Assembly (NCBI RefSeq): GCF_047663525.1
Contig: NC_092612.1
Location: forward strand, 2,327,501-2,391,500
DNA length: 64,000 nucleotides
Direction of reading: 5' to 3'
Source of the DNA: Anas platyrhynchos
Lineage: Eukaryota; Chordata; Aves; Anseriformes; Anatidae
How positions within the stretch are numbered: the stretch's first letter is position 1; each line of letters begins with the position of its first letter. Below, one piece after another: positions 37,266-50,749 of this stretch. Below the pieces are notes generated by a model. The model did not search any database and was not told the origin of the DNA. It saw nothing but the letters and a program-made list of their open reading frames with translations. Made by a program: the position numbers and the translations under genes.

Positions 37266-39978
37266 TGCTCAAGGCAATGAAAAATTAAGCTGTGAGGGAA
37301 GTTAGGTAGCATTCAGTATAGTGCCCAAAATTGCAAAGAAAGTAAAAGTCTCAAGGAGCCCCACGACATAATGTGACAAGGCACTGGAAAAAGAGGATGC
37401 AATGAGCACAAAGCATTGACCAGTCTCTGGGACAACATTTAGAAAGGAGTCAGAAGATGCATAAAATGAGTAGTGACTATGCTAAGCCTGGATTAATGTC
37501 ACAAAGTGCTGAAACCACAGAAGATGAGCATAGTTGGCAGCTAAGGTGTTTGTGTTTTTGTTTACTGGATACTTCCAGTTATCTTCCTGTACTGTTTACT
37601 AAAGACCGTATCCAGTTTGCCTGAAGCGCTTGCAGCAAAGCCTCCATAGGGCATTGCCCTGGTTCAAGCAAGGTCCAAGGATAACCAGAACCCCAGCCCC
37701 AGGGAAGGAACAGCCACTGCTGCTCTTGGGTTCCTGCATGGCACCCACATGAGTGTCTCTCACTGGGGGGCTCCATGTCTGGACCATCACAGGGATACTT
37801 GTTCTCTGCTTATAAAACTAAATAAATGGGCACTTCCAGTAATTAAGGGATCTTCTGCATACAACAGCTTTCATTGCTAAGAATGGCACCAGTGGTGTGT
37901 TATAGTTCGTTAAGAACTGTCTTTTTTTTAAAAAAAAAAAAAAAGTTTTTCAGGTTTATCCTGACTTGGCATATGAGAAGCACATTGTGTGAATTTTATA
38001 TTGTGGTCAATTTGCAAGAACCAGAATTTTGTTAAAATAATTTATTTAGTAGATTCATTCAAAATATATATGATTCTCCATATATGTGTGTGACCATACC
38101 CGCAGCTCTTCAGCTGAGTGCTCAGGCAGTTTAATTACATGGGTAGATTTTAGGACGTTCTTATTTGCCTTTACTCTTTTCTTCCTGCTGTGCTCAGAAA
38201 TCCTATTTCCTATTTTTAGTCAGAAAAATTATTTTTCCCATTTCTTAACATGGTCTTAAAAAACAACATGGCTAAGAGGTAACAACACTGTGCTGGGGAG
38301 GAAAAATAAATATAAAGGCAGCTCTAAGGGTTAAACACAAATCCACCTTTTTACTCCAAACTTGCCACCTTCTGGCAGAAGGGAAGCACCCATTTCACTC
38401 AGTGGCATTCCCCACAAATGCCTATTCATACAATAAAGATCAACACAAGATGATCAAGAAATTTAGCTCTTAATCTGTACAATAAGACATTTGCCTTCAG
38501 TGAATAGAAGCTATATCTTACATATGTTATGCAGAAGGAATAGGCAAATTTTTTTCCCCGTAGCTTCAAGCAGACATTTGATTTTGAAATATTTTAGACA
38601 AGTCATGGTAAATGCTCTGGTAATCTCTGCAAAGACTGAAGGCAAGCTGATGCACATGCAAGAGCACAACGTATCTGGCAGTTTAAAGTTTCCTAACAAG
38701 GATGAAGAAGAGAAGCAAAAAGGGACCAAAAATGGGAAAATTGTCTCCAAATAAATATACTGCATTATGCAAACTTGAAGCGTCCGGTCGCCAACCTTGA
38801 CTTCAGTCCTTCTTCAGGACTGTGAAGTGCTAATGAAATAATGTATTTCAGCTTTAGATCTTTACTGTCTCCAGCACGGCTGGTGCATCTCTTCTCTCAA
38901 AGGAGGACCCATCAGGGCTCCTCACGTATCTTGATAAAGCAGTGATGTTACCTTTCATCTGGACAGGGAGGTCTTTCCTAGAGTCCTCTCAACTGGGTCG
39001 CTTCTCTTGTTACTCCAGTCCCAGACAGCTTCTTATTCTTGTAATAAACTTCATTGTTTTAAAGTAGATGTCAGGCTATGGAACCCCACGACAAAGACCC
39101 TGCTATCAAAAACTACTATTTCTCTTTCACAAGATTTATATTCCAAGTGAAAGGGAACCATTGTGTGGTGCTAGGAAGATGACATGCCTGCCTCCCTTGC
39201 CTTACAAACTTGATGAAGGATTCTTTTGTTTGTAATTATTTACCCAAAGTTTTCCTTCATATCATAAGCTATCTGTAGCTTGGGAGGATGTTCACAGGGG
39301 TCCTAAGGCAAAAGCATTTACAGAGACTTGTGAACAGAACAAAAGATTTCAGACCAATTCCCAGTCATTTATGCAGATAAAACATCATGCTTCAGGTATG
39401 CTAATGCAACACAGCAAGTTCTATTGTACTACCCAAGTGTGTTTCCAAACATGTAAATGATCCATATCCTTAGTATTGCTAAAAGATTTTAATTAAGAAC
39501 TTTTATGTATTTTAAGTATTTTAATTAAGAACATTCTGAGTTATGAGCTGCTGTGTCATGTGACTGACATCAAAAACTCTTCTATCTACACTAACTTCTC
39601 CAGAAGCCTGCTCCCAGCGAATCCCGGTTTCCTTCTCCTCATTTAACATGCTTCTGTTATACTGATTTTCTCTTTAAAGTAACTAGAAAAACATTTTTAA
39701 TTTTACATCTTTGTCTCACTCATAAAAATCTCGACAAACTGACAGACCTCATTTTCTCTTATTCTTCAGTAGTCTTATATTAAGCTTATGTCTCTCATGT
39801 GTTAAATTAATTTCTAATCAGGATAGAGCTATTTTTTGTGCATGTTCTTTCCAGTCATCACCTTGGTACTGTCACTGAAAAAAACAAAGGCTGGATGGAA
39901 ACACCAGTTTCATAGTACAGTACAATCTTCCCTGTTGCAATCTTCCCTTTTCTGTAGTATTGCCCTTTTCAACCCAGT

Positions 39979-39979
<1 letters not shown>

Positions 39980-40015
<36 letters not shown>
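39980..40015. repeat. Poly(A) run of 36 bases
   Basis: Uninterrupted A run; no retrogene is recognisable just upstream. Confidence 0.95.
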
Positions 40016-40016
<1 letters not shown>

Positions 40017-40774
40017 ACCCTAAAAACATACTACCATGATGCTCTATGACTTCACTTTGAGTCAGTGGCAAAAAAACGTGGGTGACACCTGCCTGTCTTT
40101 AATTGTAACATGGTCAAACCCTACAAAGAAAGCTGAAATAAATCTACATGCTCCACTCAAATCCTATGCAAGCACTATTTGTAAAGTGGATGTTAAATAA
40201 CAGAAGTCTCTCCCTAGAAACCAATCCTATTCAAAGGCAGTCTTACTCGGAAGATGACTACAGATGTATTTAGTTCTCCTTAAATGTGAATATTCACTTA
40301 GAGCCGTAACAGCTTCAGGTTAAGCTCCCTGTAAGGAATTTTAGGGGCAAACTCTTCTTTACCATGCTGCACACCAGCACAAATTAGGGAAAAAAACAAT
40401 AAAATCCTATTCCCTGACAGCAAGTGGTACTGCTGGTGCTCCCTTAATTTTCTTTCACAAATTGAATTTGATGGGGGGCAGCAGGGAGATAGAGCAAATA
40501 CATGAAAGTGTGGTCAACTTATGATATAACTGAAATGTGGCTAATGAAGTATATCTAGTTCTTTTTGACCCATGAAATGTTAGTGAATCCTGCCTGCAGG
40601 GTGTAGTAGCATGTTAGCACACTACATGAATGTCCAATAGCTAGCAAACACAAACAGCGAGCAAAACAGTTTCATTACTTGCATGAAGTTATGCATGCAG
40701 CAAACTTTGTTTTGCAACTAATTAAGACTGCATGCAAAAAGGGTGTCACATCCTTCAGGCAATTTGACTAAGTG

Positions 40775-40781
40775 TATAAAA
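40775..40781 (+). promoter_or_regulatory. TATA box of the divergent beta-protein gene at 42,386
   Basis: TATAAAA. The 130 bases upstream (from about 40,650) align by eye with those upstream of the TATA box at 50,750, including GAGCAAAACA, TAATTAAG and a CAGGCAAT just before the TATA box. Exon 1 is about 40,805-40,842. Confidence 0.85.
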
Positions 40782-42385
40782 GCATTTGCTACGTAGAACT
40801 CTTCTAATCACTTTTCTTAAACTCTTCTCCTTGGTGATCCGGGTAAGTCAATTTTGAATCAATTACTTATTGCTATCTAAATATTATCAAATGATAGGTT
40901 AAACTTAGGAAATGGTAAGGGGGTATTCTTCCAGAAATATACTTTCTATTGACCTTTAGTTTTAAGTCAATTGAAGTTTTATACTTCAGAGGTGGAAGCT
41001 GGCATTTGCAAACTATGTTAGTGTTCAGGACAACAGTTCACTTAGACTAGGAATGGTATATAAAATTCCCTCAGAACTCTAGAAAGTCTCAATAATTTCA
41101 TACTGGCAAGCATTCTTTTCATACTATAAAGACTATGTCACATTAAACAAATTAACATTGGAAAAAAATACATATTTTTTTTGATGTTCTCACCTTCAGC
41201 TGTCTTCACAGAAAGTAGTGTCTTTTAACAGCTGAAGCTGCCCTAAATATTTTTAAAAGCCTACAGTGACTGGAGCTCATTTTTTTTCCTATTAAAGAGT
41301 CACTTTACTGCTGGTTTTGTTTAAAATATATTTTAAGCAGTGCTGAATTACTAATTTAGAAGGATCATACAAATTCTCCTTCACCTCTCTTCATGGGTTC
41401 TAGGGTGAGCTTCCACAAGTTGTTGGTCTCCTTCACACCACTTGGGGATCCCTGCCCTTAGACTGATCTGTGGTAGTGATTCTTACCCGGTCAGAGGAAA
41501 ACTAGCCATTCCAGATCCAGCACTTCAGCTGACAAAATAGCCTGTTGTTGCCTTTGTCTTACCTTCAAGTCAAAGGCATGGGGTCAATTGGCAAAAGCTG
41601 AAGATGCAGACCTGAGGTTGGGAGAGGACAACACAGACGCGTGGCTAAAACAAGACATTTAGATGGAGACAAGAAATCTCCCCTAAATTTTCTTTTTCCT
41701 GTAGACTCATGGAGTAAATGTTGGGATTCATTTGGGAAATCAGTTTAGGCCCACCCTTTCTGCCAACCCTTAATCTCTTCCACATCAGTTCCACACTGAT
41801 CAAGTGAAGAAAATTATCACTTCTCCCTCACTGTGTTTGCCGCACCTAATTAGTGTGGGCACAATTCAGGGCAAGGACTGCTTGTTAATCTATAATTAAA
41901 CAATGCCCAAGAAAACCTGACCTTGATATCAGGAGCAGTTTTAAAGAGCTGTGTGATTTCAAATATAAGAATCTGTAATCTGGAGGATAACTAATGAGAC
42001 TAATAAAAGATGGGTGGATCTCCATCCCATTTCTTACTGTTCCACTTCTAACCAGATGAGGTGAGGTAACTTGCTTCATCCCTGTATTTTGATTTTGCCA
42101 GTGCTGGGGATTAAAACTGGAGTTTTAACACAGAGTTGAGCTTTGGTTACAGCTCTCAGCAAGGTTTGAACAGGCAGTAGGAGGGAGACAGACGATTGCA
42201 AAAAGAGGACACTGGACATACAGTCACCTAAAATACTTGCAACTTGGAATACTCCCAATTGCTATATCCAGCACACAATCCTATCTTCCAAAAATCTTGA
42301 CATGCAATATGTTATCTTCTTGCTGGACTGACAACTGCCTTTTCTCTCCTTCCCTCTTGCTGTGTTTCAGGTCTGGATCCATCAC

Positions 42386-42763
42386 ATGTCTCCCTACGAC
42401 GAGTGTTGCCTGCCGCCGGGGGTGGTATGCCCTGAGCCATTTGCCCTCACCTCCAATGAGACCTGTGTCATAAAATACCCCGACACGATAGTGGACATAG
42501 TGGAACCTGACTCGCCACCATATTCTGTGATCTATCCAGGCCCAACTCTCACCACTTTCCCTCAGCAAACCATAGTGGGATCTACTGCACTGTTCGATAT
42601 CGGGAATTTACTTGGTTCCAGGGGATCTCTTGGGTTCAGGGGCATGTGTGGTTCTGGGACAGCATGTAACTCAGGATTACCATTTTTTGATACAGGAAAC
42701 TGTAATACTTTGTCTCCTCACTTCTCCAAGCCATTTTGTTATAGAACTTGCAGGCCAGCCTAA
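42386..42763 (+). CDS. Divergent corneous beta-protein, 125 residues
   Basis: A beta-protein relative of unknown specific role, probably a component of the cornified cell. The core is recognisable: N-E-T-C-V at 24-28, V-D-I-V at 36-39, then YPGPTLTTFPQQTIVGST at about 50-67. Compared with feather keratin, NETCV replaces NEPCV, several acidic and aromatic residues are inserted before the YPGP turn, and TTFPQQ replaces SSFPQN. The tail has a short Gly-rich piece and scattered Cys rather than GGY repeats, and ends CRTCRPA-like. ATG at 42,386 lies 15 bases after the acceptor (TTTCAG ends at 42,370), and the exon 1 donor GTAAGT is at 40,843; intron 1,528 bp. Poly(A) signal AATAAA at 43,055-43,060. 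It could be a decaying member, but the frame, splice sites and signals are intact. Confidence 0.85.
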   Translation: MSPYDECCLPPGVVCPEPFALTSNETCVIKYPDTIVDIVEPDSPPYSVIYPGPTLTTFPQQTIVGSTALFDIGNLLGSRGSLGFRGMCGSGTACNSGLPFFDTGNCNTLSPHFSKPFCYRTCRPA

Positions 42764-45010
42764 ATCCATGGATATCCATGCTGGATTAAGTAAAAACGAG
42801 AACTGAAAAGACAGATCATGACTAAGTTTATGGATAATGGGTTGTAGAAGTGCTGAGCTCCCACAGTTCCCAGTGGAGTCGATAAAAGCATGGCTTCCTG
42901 GCACTAGACCTGCATGAGGACTAGAATTTCCAAACTACAAGAAATTGGAATTTCACCATTGATCTTATCCAAAATTAGGATGAAATGAAAAAGAATTCTC
43001 CAAGAAACAAGATTTTCAAAAAAATATTTTTGGTTTGACAAAACTGTATCTCTCAATAAATTAAAGATTTTATGCCAACATTGACTTTTTATTATCAATT
43101 CATCTTGAAAACACAATTTCTTAAAATTATATGACTGAAAATCTTGGGTTCCAAAAAGATTTTTTTTTTATCAAAATTGACATTCACGTATACTTTGCTG
43201 AACCAGCATTTACCACCCCCCCCCAAAAAAAAAAAAAAAAAAAAAAAAGTTAGCTCTCAGGCATTAGTAAGTCTTCCTTATACTTTATTTCTGCTTAAGA
43301 CCCATGATGTACTGGCTTACCAGCTTATTTTTCTGCCTATATCTCATTTAATGCAAACCAGGGCAAAAAAAAAAAAAAAAAAAAAAAAAAAGTTCAAGCA
43401 ATTGTAACAGCAGATTTCATTGTGAAATATTTGTGAGCAAAAAAAGAACAACCTATGCAGAACCATGGAACTGGAGATTCACTGTAGACCCTCATGAAGT
43501 CCTGGAACTCTTCTGATTATATCCTATCCATCTAATTTTGTGCATGTATATTCAGCTTTTCATTCGCATTAAACATTATCATGCAGCATGCACTTTTTGT
43601 TTTTCCTTTTTTTCCCCTACACTCTATTTTTGAACCCTTATGAGTCCCACCTCAAGCGGTGCTGTCACCTGCCTGAGGTGCACCACCCACACCAGCATTA
43701 ACTAAATCACTACCTGATGTTTAGAAACCTTTGCATTTTTTAAAGCATCCATCCCAACTGCATTTTTGCGTGGAAGAAAAATGCTGTTGTATTCAGAGGG
43801 GGCCGTGCGCTGCACAGCAGCACAGCGGTTCACAGGAATCCACCTGGCTACAGCAGCATAGAGCACCATGAAATACCCTCCACACTCCTTCCCCAGTTGT
43901 TAGGAGCACAGAGATGCACAACACATGCAGATTTTCAGATTGTCTTGAGTGCCACCATGAGTTTCCTAGCAAACTAGCAAGTCTATTCTCCCAAAACTGC
44001 GTAAAATCGTGAGCTGAGCACTCACAACAGCAGGGCACTGTGGCAGTCTCTGGGTCACTCTGTTGGGACAACTTGTGCAAAAATCACCCGCAACCTGGAT
44101 ACATGCAACTTAAAAATGCAAAGCAAACGTCAATTGGCCAACAGACAACAACAGCTAGAACTCAGGTGCTATTAGGCTAAGTATTAATGTGCTGAAGAAG
44201 CCAAGCAGAGGAGTGATTCTGCTTTTAAATTGTCTATATTCTGTGACTAGGAAGGATCATCTACTTCTCCCCTACCCCATTATCCTGTGTTTCCAAAATG
44301 TTTGGAAAAAAAGACAAGTAGAAGGGGGTGGATTTGAGGCTAGGCCTGTAGGAGTAAATCCATGAAAAAATACATAAAAATTTGTACCCTGAAGTCAGAG
44401 ACAAATGCTGATGCCTCACAAGATTTTTCAAGTGGAAACCTTCTTCCGTCATTGTAATTCCCAGAGGACTATTTCCAACAGCCCTCCCCATCCCCCAGGA
44501 CATCCTCTCCATACTAATCTACTCGAACTCTTGGAGTCTGCAAATTAAAGCCGTAGCTTCTATTCCCATAAATTAGACCCACTTCTGAGGGATTCTATGT
44601 GATCCTTGCAGTAATAGCACGTATCTCTGAAGTTTCCAGGTTATTTCATAAACATTAATTATGTTTGTACACATGCAGTGTTGCAAAACTAAGTGTATGC
44701 CTTCAGATTTAGACATCCAGATGTTGAGTAACACCCACACTTTAGAAATGTGTGAGGATTTCAAGAAGTATTTTGCAGGGAGATCATTATTTTACAGCTT
44801 TTCCTGAAAACAAGCTTTTTTTTTATTATTTTTTTTTATTTTATTTTCCCCTCCATTTTAAACAAACCACCCCTCGCATACCCTAAGGCTTTTTGAAGTA
44901 CATGGGACAAACACCAAGAAAGTGGAATCCAGGCATCTCCCTCTCTTTCCCCTTTAGCAACCCAGTATGCATTATACTCAGTTTACATTGGGCATGAATA
45001 CAAAATATTC

Positions 45011-45352
45011 ATGTATTTTGAATATCTGCTCCCTGCAATAGTCCAGCCCCATGAACATATCTCACATAGTGGTTTATGTAATAGCAGATCAGCTAGTCAG
45101 GTACTAGTAGCTACTTCTCACCTGCAAACCTGCTACCACCACACGTCCTACAGATTTAGCTGTGACACTTGTCCTAGCATTGGTGATGGAGGATCCCGGA
45201 GTGTATATGTTCCTTGCTATTCCTTTCCCAAGGATCTGTGCAAGGCTTGTGTTGGTCACAGACCCGTAAGTGACCTGGCATATAGGTGTAACTTTGCTGC
45301 TGATGCAGTCAGTTGCTACATGGTCCCAACACTCGAACAACAGCCATCCTAA
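45011..45352 (+). other. Cysteine-rich open reading frame of 113 codons, status unknown
   Basis: Not recognised. The frame holds about ten cysteines, mostly in the second half (for example SCDTCPSIGDGG and DLCKACVGHR), no beta-protein core and no Gly repeats. A strong-looking acceptor (pyrimidine tract ending TTTAG at 44,957) lies just upstream, but the first ATGs after it are in another frame, and no matching TATA box plus exon 1 was identified. It may be chance, or the relic of another epidermal differentiation gene. Confidence 0.2.
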
Positions 45353-47494
45353 AAAGGAGGGCAGGTGTGCACAGCACTGATGTCAACACTGGGAAGCTCC
45401 ATGGAACTATGCGCTCTAGGAAGGGGAAGGACTGCTGGGGTCCAGGTTGTGTACTAGAAGCCTGCTTCTACTGCTGCACACTGTTTCTGTACTACCTGGG
45501 CTTTGGCTTAATCAGATTTATACTCCCAATTGCTCCCTGCAGTTTGGGAGGTGCTTCTCTGAGGGTCTCAGAGAAAATCATTCACTGGGAAATCTCCAAA
45601 ATGCCCTCAGGGAAAGAGTTTCAAAATAATTCCAAAGTGCTTTGTATTGATTTACATAGGCAAAGTGCCTATTATAAAGTTAATATCACTTAACTCAACT
45701 TTGATGCCCTGGGATCAGATCTTTACTAAGAAGTAGCTATTTATCTGGATCAGATGCATTCAATAATAAACCTTGAGTATGTAAAAGTTCATCACTTCAA
45801 ACTTTCCCATGAGGTAGGCTATGTTCATGATTCTCCCCAACATTCTCTTCTGCCCCTCTTCCATTTCAGAGATCTTCTATGTGCACGCAGGACCGTAATA
45901 ATCTACTCATACTATTTGTATTCTTGTCTTCTCTTTATTCCCTAAATTGCTACTTCTACATTCCTTATCCCTAATTTCTGGTCTGCCCTCTAAAGGAACT
46001 GTTCAGTAATAACACCTATCTATGGCTGTTTTAGAAGAAACAAGTTCAAAATTCTCATCTCATACTCGTTTTTACTTTTTCTGCACCAACCACAGGAACA
46101 AAACAAATTGAACCCTACCTTATCAGGCTCTGCACAAAAATATCAAGTAAAAAAGAGCACTTTAAATTACATGTACAAACTTCATTTGTGGCACTTTAGT
46201 GACACAGTAATCTTCACTTCCAGCCCCTGAGCTCTGACTATTTTTACTGCCACTAAGGGCCAGACCCCCAGGCTGTGATGTGGCAGCAGAGGTCTGTGTG
46301 CCAGACAGCATTCCTCACCCTGTAACCATCCCAACTCTGAGGTCTGCCAGGGAGGACATAGGATGACTCGCAATGAATTAAGCTGCTACACCCACAGATT
46401 GCTAAAAATACTTTCTTCATTCTCCTGTATAATTTGTTTACATTCCTGTGGTTTGATCCTGATTAAATAACTTCAGGTTTCCATACCATAAATTGTCCTT
46501 AAATTTTGAGGTGAATATGTGGGATCTCCCTGAGGGGAAACTCACTTGTTAAATATATCCTGCGGAATGCTGAGATCAAATACTTTCAAAGAATTTTGTG
46601 AAGGCTCTACAAAATCTTCTATATGCACCACACTGCATTATTAAAAATAATCAGTGTTTCAGTAAGCTCTACTACCACAAGATTGACACCCCCCCCCTTC
46701 TTCCTATATGCCAAAACCCATTCTGCATGTTCTTCATTCAATTTTCATTGAGAAATAACTGCTTTAAAGTGAAGTTTCAGATATGTACAATGATTTCATA
46801 TAATATCATTCAGAATAGCAGAGGGATGTTAGAGTTTGATAGAGCCAAATTGCACCAGACTCGGATCTAATTATTGGTTAATATAAGATTTTTCTTAGGT
46901 CTCTGATCCAAACTCTTGTTCTTTCTCAGGATTTTTTTTCATCCTATCAGAACCCCTCTCATTGTTTACACATATTGCTCCTCGTATTCCTGCAATCTGT
47001 CTCCATAAAGGACCTGGCTCCATTTTCTCTATAACTTGTGCTCACCTAGAATGGCAGTTCAGCCTTTTAGTTTTGTGCATCTGCTCATCTATAGTGACAA
47101 ATACATAGCAACAGTAGCTCCTTCTAAACCTTTCGACAGATCAGTCTGATGATCCCAGATATGGTCCCATTCAGGGACCATCCCTTACATTGCTATTTCA
47201 TAGTCAACACCAGGCAGGCTTCAGCTTGATTATGACATTTCAGGTAGTGAAATTTGGATGTACACCGTTACAATTTAATCTGGTCTGCTCTTTAATTCTA
47301 GGAAACCAAACAGCATCTTCAGCATCCATATTTATAGTCATGTTGAAGGCAACAAGTCACTTAAGACTAGGGCTGTGCACCTTACCTGTGGCAGAAGGAA
47401 ATCAGCTTGCTGCTTATCTGCCAGGTACCATCTGTGCTGCTGCCTGACACTGTGCAATGAGGGGCTGGGGGCCAGTGTTTGGGAAGCAGATGAG

Positions 47495-47580
47495 AAAAAT
47501 AAAGAAAACTCAAAACAAAGGGAAACTGAGGCAGGTTATGTAATGACACACAGGGCAACTAGAGGGAGCTGTGGAGGCTA
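47495..47580 (+). mobile_element. Possible ancient MIR/CORE-SINE-like remnant
   Basis: GGGAAACTGAGGCAGGTTA followed by GTAATGACACACAGGGCAAC resembles the MIR-type tail (GAAACTGAGGC, then a CACACAG stretch). Short and diverged. Confidence 0.35.
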
Positions 47581-49411
47581 AATAAACCAGGGTTGACTCG
47601 GTTTCTCCTAAACCTGTCTGCAGGGTTCACGTTTCTATCTAAATGTTAAAAATAAAAATAACAAAACAAAACAAAAAACAAAACACAGCATTAGCAGGAA
47701 AAAATAAATAAGATCCATGGTAGGATCGGAGACAACACACAACCTACATAAACTCCAAACACATTTTACATCATTTAAATGATTTCTTTTGCTTTCCTGC
47801 TCCTAATAAATTAGCACTTAGACTTTCTTGTATTACATTTCAACACTGCTCTGGTCAGCACGTAGTGAAGGAGGTGTCTCATCTGCCCTGCTCCCTCTGC
47901 TCCCTTCTGTGTTCTTTGAACACCTACTTCCTCTGAGTTTCTCACACAGACTTCAATTTGTTTAGAGTTCTTTGTTGTTTTTCAATGCTCAAAACCTAGG
48001 TTAATCCCACATAGCAGGGAAGAAAAAGTAGAAGTCTTTGCTTCTTGTACCCTGTTTCCTGGGCTGTTAAACACAAGTAATGAATTGGTGAAGACATGGA
48101 ATATCCAGGGAGCCCTGGACCCCACGTCACTGGTCCTGACAAGCCTGGAAAGCAGAGAGCCAGCAAGCAACCATGTGTCACAAGGCCATTACACAAGAAA
48201 AATTTCCCCTTTTTAATCCACTAGTGCTCTTGAAAGATCTTCAGAAAAGTGCCTGTTCTGTTGAACTGACAAACATGCTTGGAGAAGCCTGATATGCATC
48301 CTGGTGGACTTTTCCAGTATCTGTGCACCTTTATTCAGCTGTTCTCCTTCTGCCATACATTGGGATTTATGAGGTGTTTCTGGAAACACCCTATGTAGTT
48401 AAACGCCATGAGAATGCTGAGGACTGCAAATGTTTCATAATCATTTATGAATATGTGGCTTATGCAAATAGATCTATAATGATAATAGCCGTAGGTGACG
48501 CCTAGTGTTGGGCAATAGTATCACCTTAAAGGAGAGATATCAAGGTCATTTCTGGCATTGTCCTAATTAGATTCTGATGCCCTGCCTCAAATTTTGAATT
48601 ACTCAACTTTCACTTGTAGTTTGTATAAAACCAGAAAGCCAGAGATTTGGCTAGCATAAGAAATGTTGGATCTATAAATTAATACATAATTGATTAACAT
48701 TTGCTAATGATCTGGACTTATATTTTAATTCTTACATGCCTAATGGGCAGAATTTTTGCTGATATAATGTGTTTACAGATGATGTAAGCATGTAGAACTT
48801 CTTTGAAGTACCCAGAATGAATGTTGCAGATCTACATCAGCAGAGCATCCATCCACAAGCATTTTCCTTTGATTATTTCTTCATTAGCAAGTGCCCCTGA
48901 CTCAGCTTTACAAAGAAGACTTCTGTGCTCTGAAGTTGAACAGAACAGGTTTGACCACATAGATCATATCTTAGCTAGGCAAGAGCTATTATTAATGCTG
49001 GCCCTGCCTTACACAAGGATGTAATTTTCTAAAATAATTTTAAAATTAATAGATGCTCACAATATTAACATTGTATATTGTGGTGTATGCAGTCTTCTTT
49101 CCTCTTTACCTTTTGTTGCCTTTATGAGTCACTCCAGAGTACAACATGAAAACCAGAAGGGAAAAAAATAAAAATAAATCTGTAGAGTATTGCTAAATCA
49201 TGAGGGAATTCTGAAGAGTTCATTTTCCTGTGGGGCAAAGGGACTACATCTTAATATGACAGCCAGAATTCAGTTCCTACTTATTTCCTGTACTCATGGG
49301 TATCTCCCAAATGCTGTGGAGATGAAGCAAAAATCCAGTATGCTTAGCTAGAATACGTTTATTGGGATGAATTTCACTCTTGTTACATGTGCTTTAAAAG
49401 TCATGCAATAC

Positions 49412-49509
49412 GGGGGGGGGGGGGGGGGGGGGGCAGCAGTAGTCTTCTAGCTACAAATTATGCGTAACTTAGGACCAGGAGACCTTGAGAACATCGGAGA
49501 AGAAAAAGG

Positions 49510-49549
<40 letters not shown>
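49412..49549. repeat. Homopolymer pair: G22 (49,412-49,433) and A40 (49,510-49,549)
   Basis: Two long homopolymers 76 bases apart. The G run could form a G-quadruplex; both are places where base-calling and assembly lengths are unreliable. Confidence 0.95.
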
Positions 49550-49550
<1 letters not shown>

Positions 49551-50749
49551 ACTATTTGCAGTTGAATTGTGAGTTCCTTTGATGCATACTCCGTATCGCC
49601 GTATCGACACCACCTCGCAAGAACCAAACCATGAAAACCTGAGGCCACCTCTGCTGTGGCCTATATCCACAGCTCAAAGACTGCGCCAGTATTCCCAATA
49701 CCTGAACTCTGCCCTCATGTGCACAGAGGAGCAGTGCATGAGGGGAGGCTCCCAAACACATGGAGGCTCCCTCTGGTGGAGGCAGCCTCCGGGGCGGGGG
49801 GGACCTCAGTGACAGGCGTGGGTGGGAAACCCATTTTCTAAGAAATCGGTCCACTGTACTCTCTCTTCCCTCTGGAGGGAAGCTTCATGCATAAAGACAC
49901 CAAGCACATTAAAAAAGAATTTCATGTCATAAACACCATGACAGTGGGTTTAATTCTTTTTAATGAAGACACCCTAAACATCCCCCAGGCTGTAGAGCTT
50001 ATCAGGAATATTCTGGAGACATGGGGAAACAAGATTTCAAAGTACTTCACAAACATGTTAATATGCCAAGCTTGGAAGTTATTTTATGTTAATAGTAATA
50101 ATATCCTAGTGGATTTAGACTGTTCTGACCTCATACAGAATGAAAAGTGTAAAACATTTATTTAATCAACTCCTCATTTTAGACTTCATAATTGGAGATG
50201 ACTTCATTTTTATTTAATAGATAGTTTTGTGATAGTTCTGCTCTTTAAAGTTTTTGCACCAGATAACTCCTCTGACTTGGGTAAGAACACATCCATCAGC
50301 TTCACTAACATTGTATCAGATGAGGAAGAAGCCCTGTGCTTCTAGAGATTTATCTAGGCATGGAGAATGTTAGGAGATGTTACCTGTATTTCCAATATGG
50401 AAAATAAATCTTGCATGTGTTGACACAATTTGTCACTGACATTTCTAAAACTCCCTGTGCAATCCTGTTTTTAGCAAAGGTAAGTCACTAGAAGCCTATT
50501 CATTCATGTATTTTTAATTCCTAATGAAATCAGTAGAGTAAAACAAGGAAATTTCAAGATGAAAGGAACTTGCAGGCTACAGTCTGCATTTTGAATTATT
50601 ACCTAACTTAGCTTTAGATAATCATAAACAGTGAGCAAAACAATTACAGCAAGTACAGGAGTAATACATGCAACAAAGTTTGCTTCATAAGTAATTAAGG
50701 CCCTTTACACAAAGGGCGTCTCAGATCCTCCAGGCAATCTGAGAAAGGA

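Larger units (their letters stand above)
30600..40770. other. AT-rich interval of about 10 kb without a recognised gene
   Basis: I see no beta-protein core, no convincing exon and no long conserved reading frame. Contents noted: homopolymer A/T runs (for example 30,967-30,982), two copies of a 24-base identical text at 33,775 and 35,302, a (TAAAA)n microsatellite, a SINE-like remnant near 37,185, a GC-richer patch at about 37,600-37,800 of unknown origin, and a 36-base A run ending at 40,015. A short cysteine-containing minus frame at 31,261-31,455 is treated as a weak candidate only. Confidence 0.6.
43070..50640. other. AT-rich interval of about 7.5 kb without a confirmed gene
   Basis: Contains C/A and A homopolymer runs (43,212-43,248; 43,365-43,391), a cysteine-rich open frame at 45,011-45,352 of doubtful status, SINE-like scraps near 47,495, and the G22 and A40 homopolymers near 49,412-49,549. 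A GC-richer patch at about 49,590-49,810 is unassigned. No beta-protein core was found on either strand. Confidence 0.6.

Noticed and set aside
38780-39110. Possible LTR end (an AATAAA-like signal followed by GGAACCCCACGAC-type text)
   Set aside because: The resemblance is short and only from memory; no paired copy or clear borders were seen, so it is not listed as an element.
42362-42385. Earlier start for the divergent beta-protein
   Set aside because: The codon at 42,362 is GTG, not ATG, and lies inside the intron before the acceptor at 42,370.
43793-44080. Minus-strand cysteine-cluster frame (CCC repeats)
   Set aside because: The cysteines come from GCAGCA-type low-complexity runs; there is no beta-protein core, promoter or acceptor.
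49600-49860. GC-rich patch with short open frames beside the A40 run, considered as a processed retrocopy
   Set aside because: The A run sits before, not after, the patch on the plus strand, and no protein family is recognisable in either orientation.
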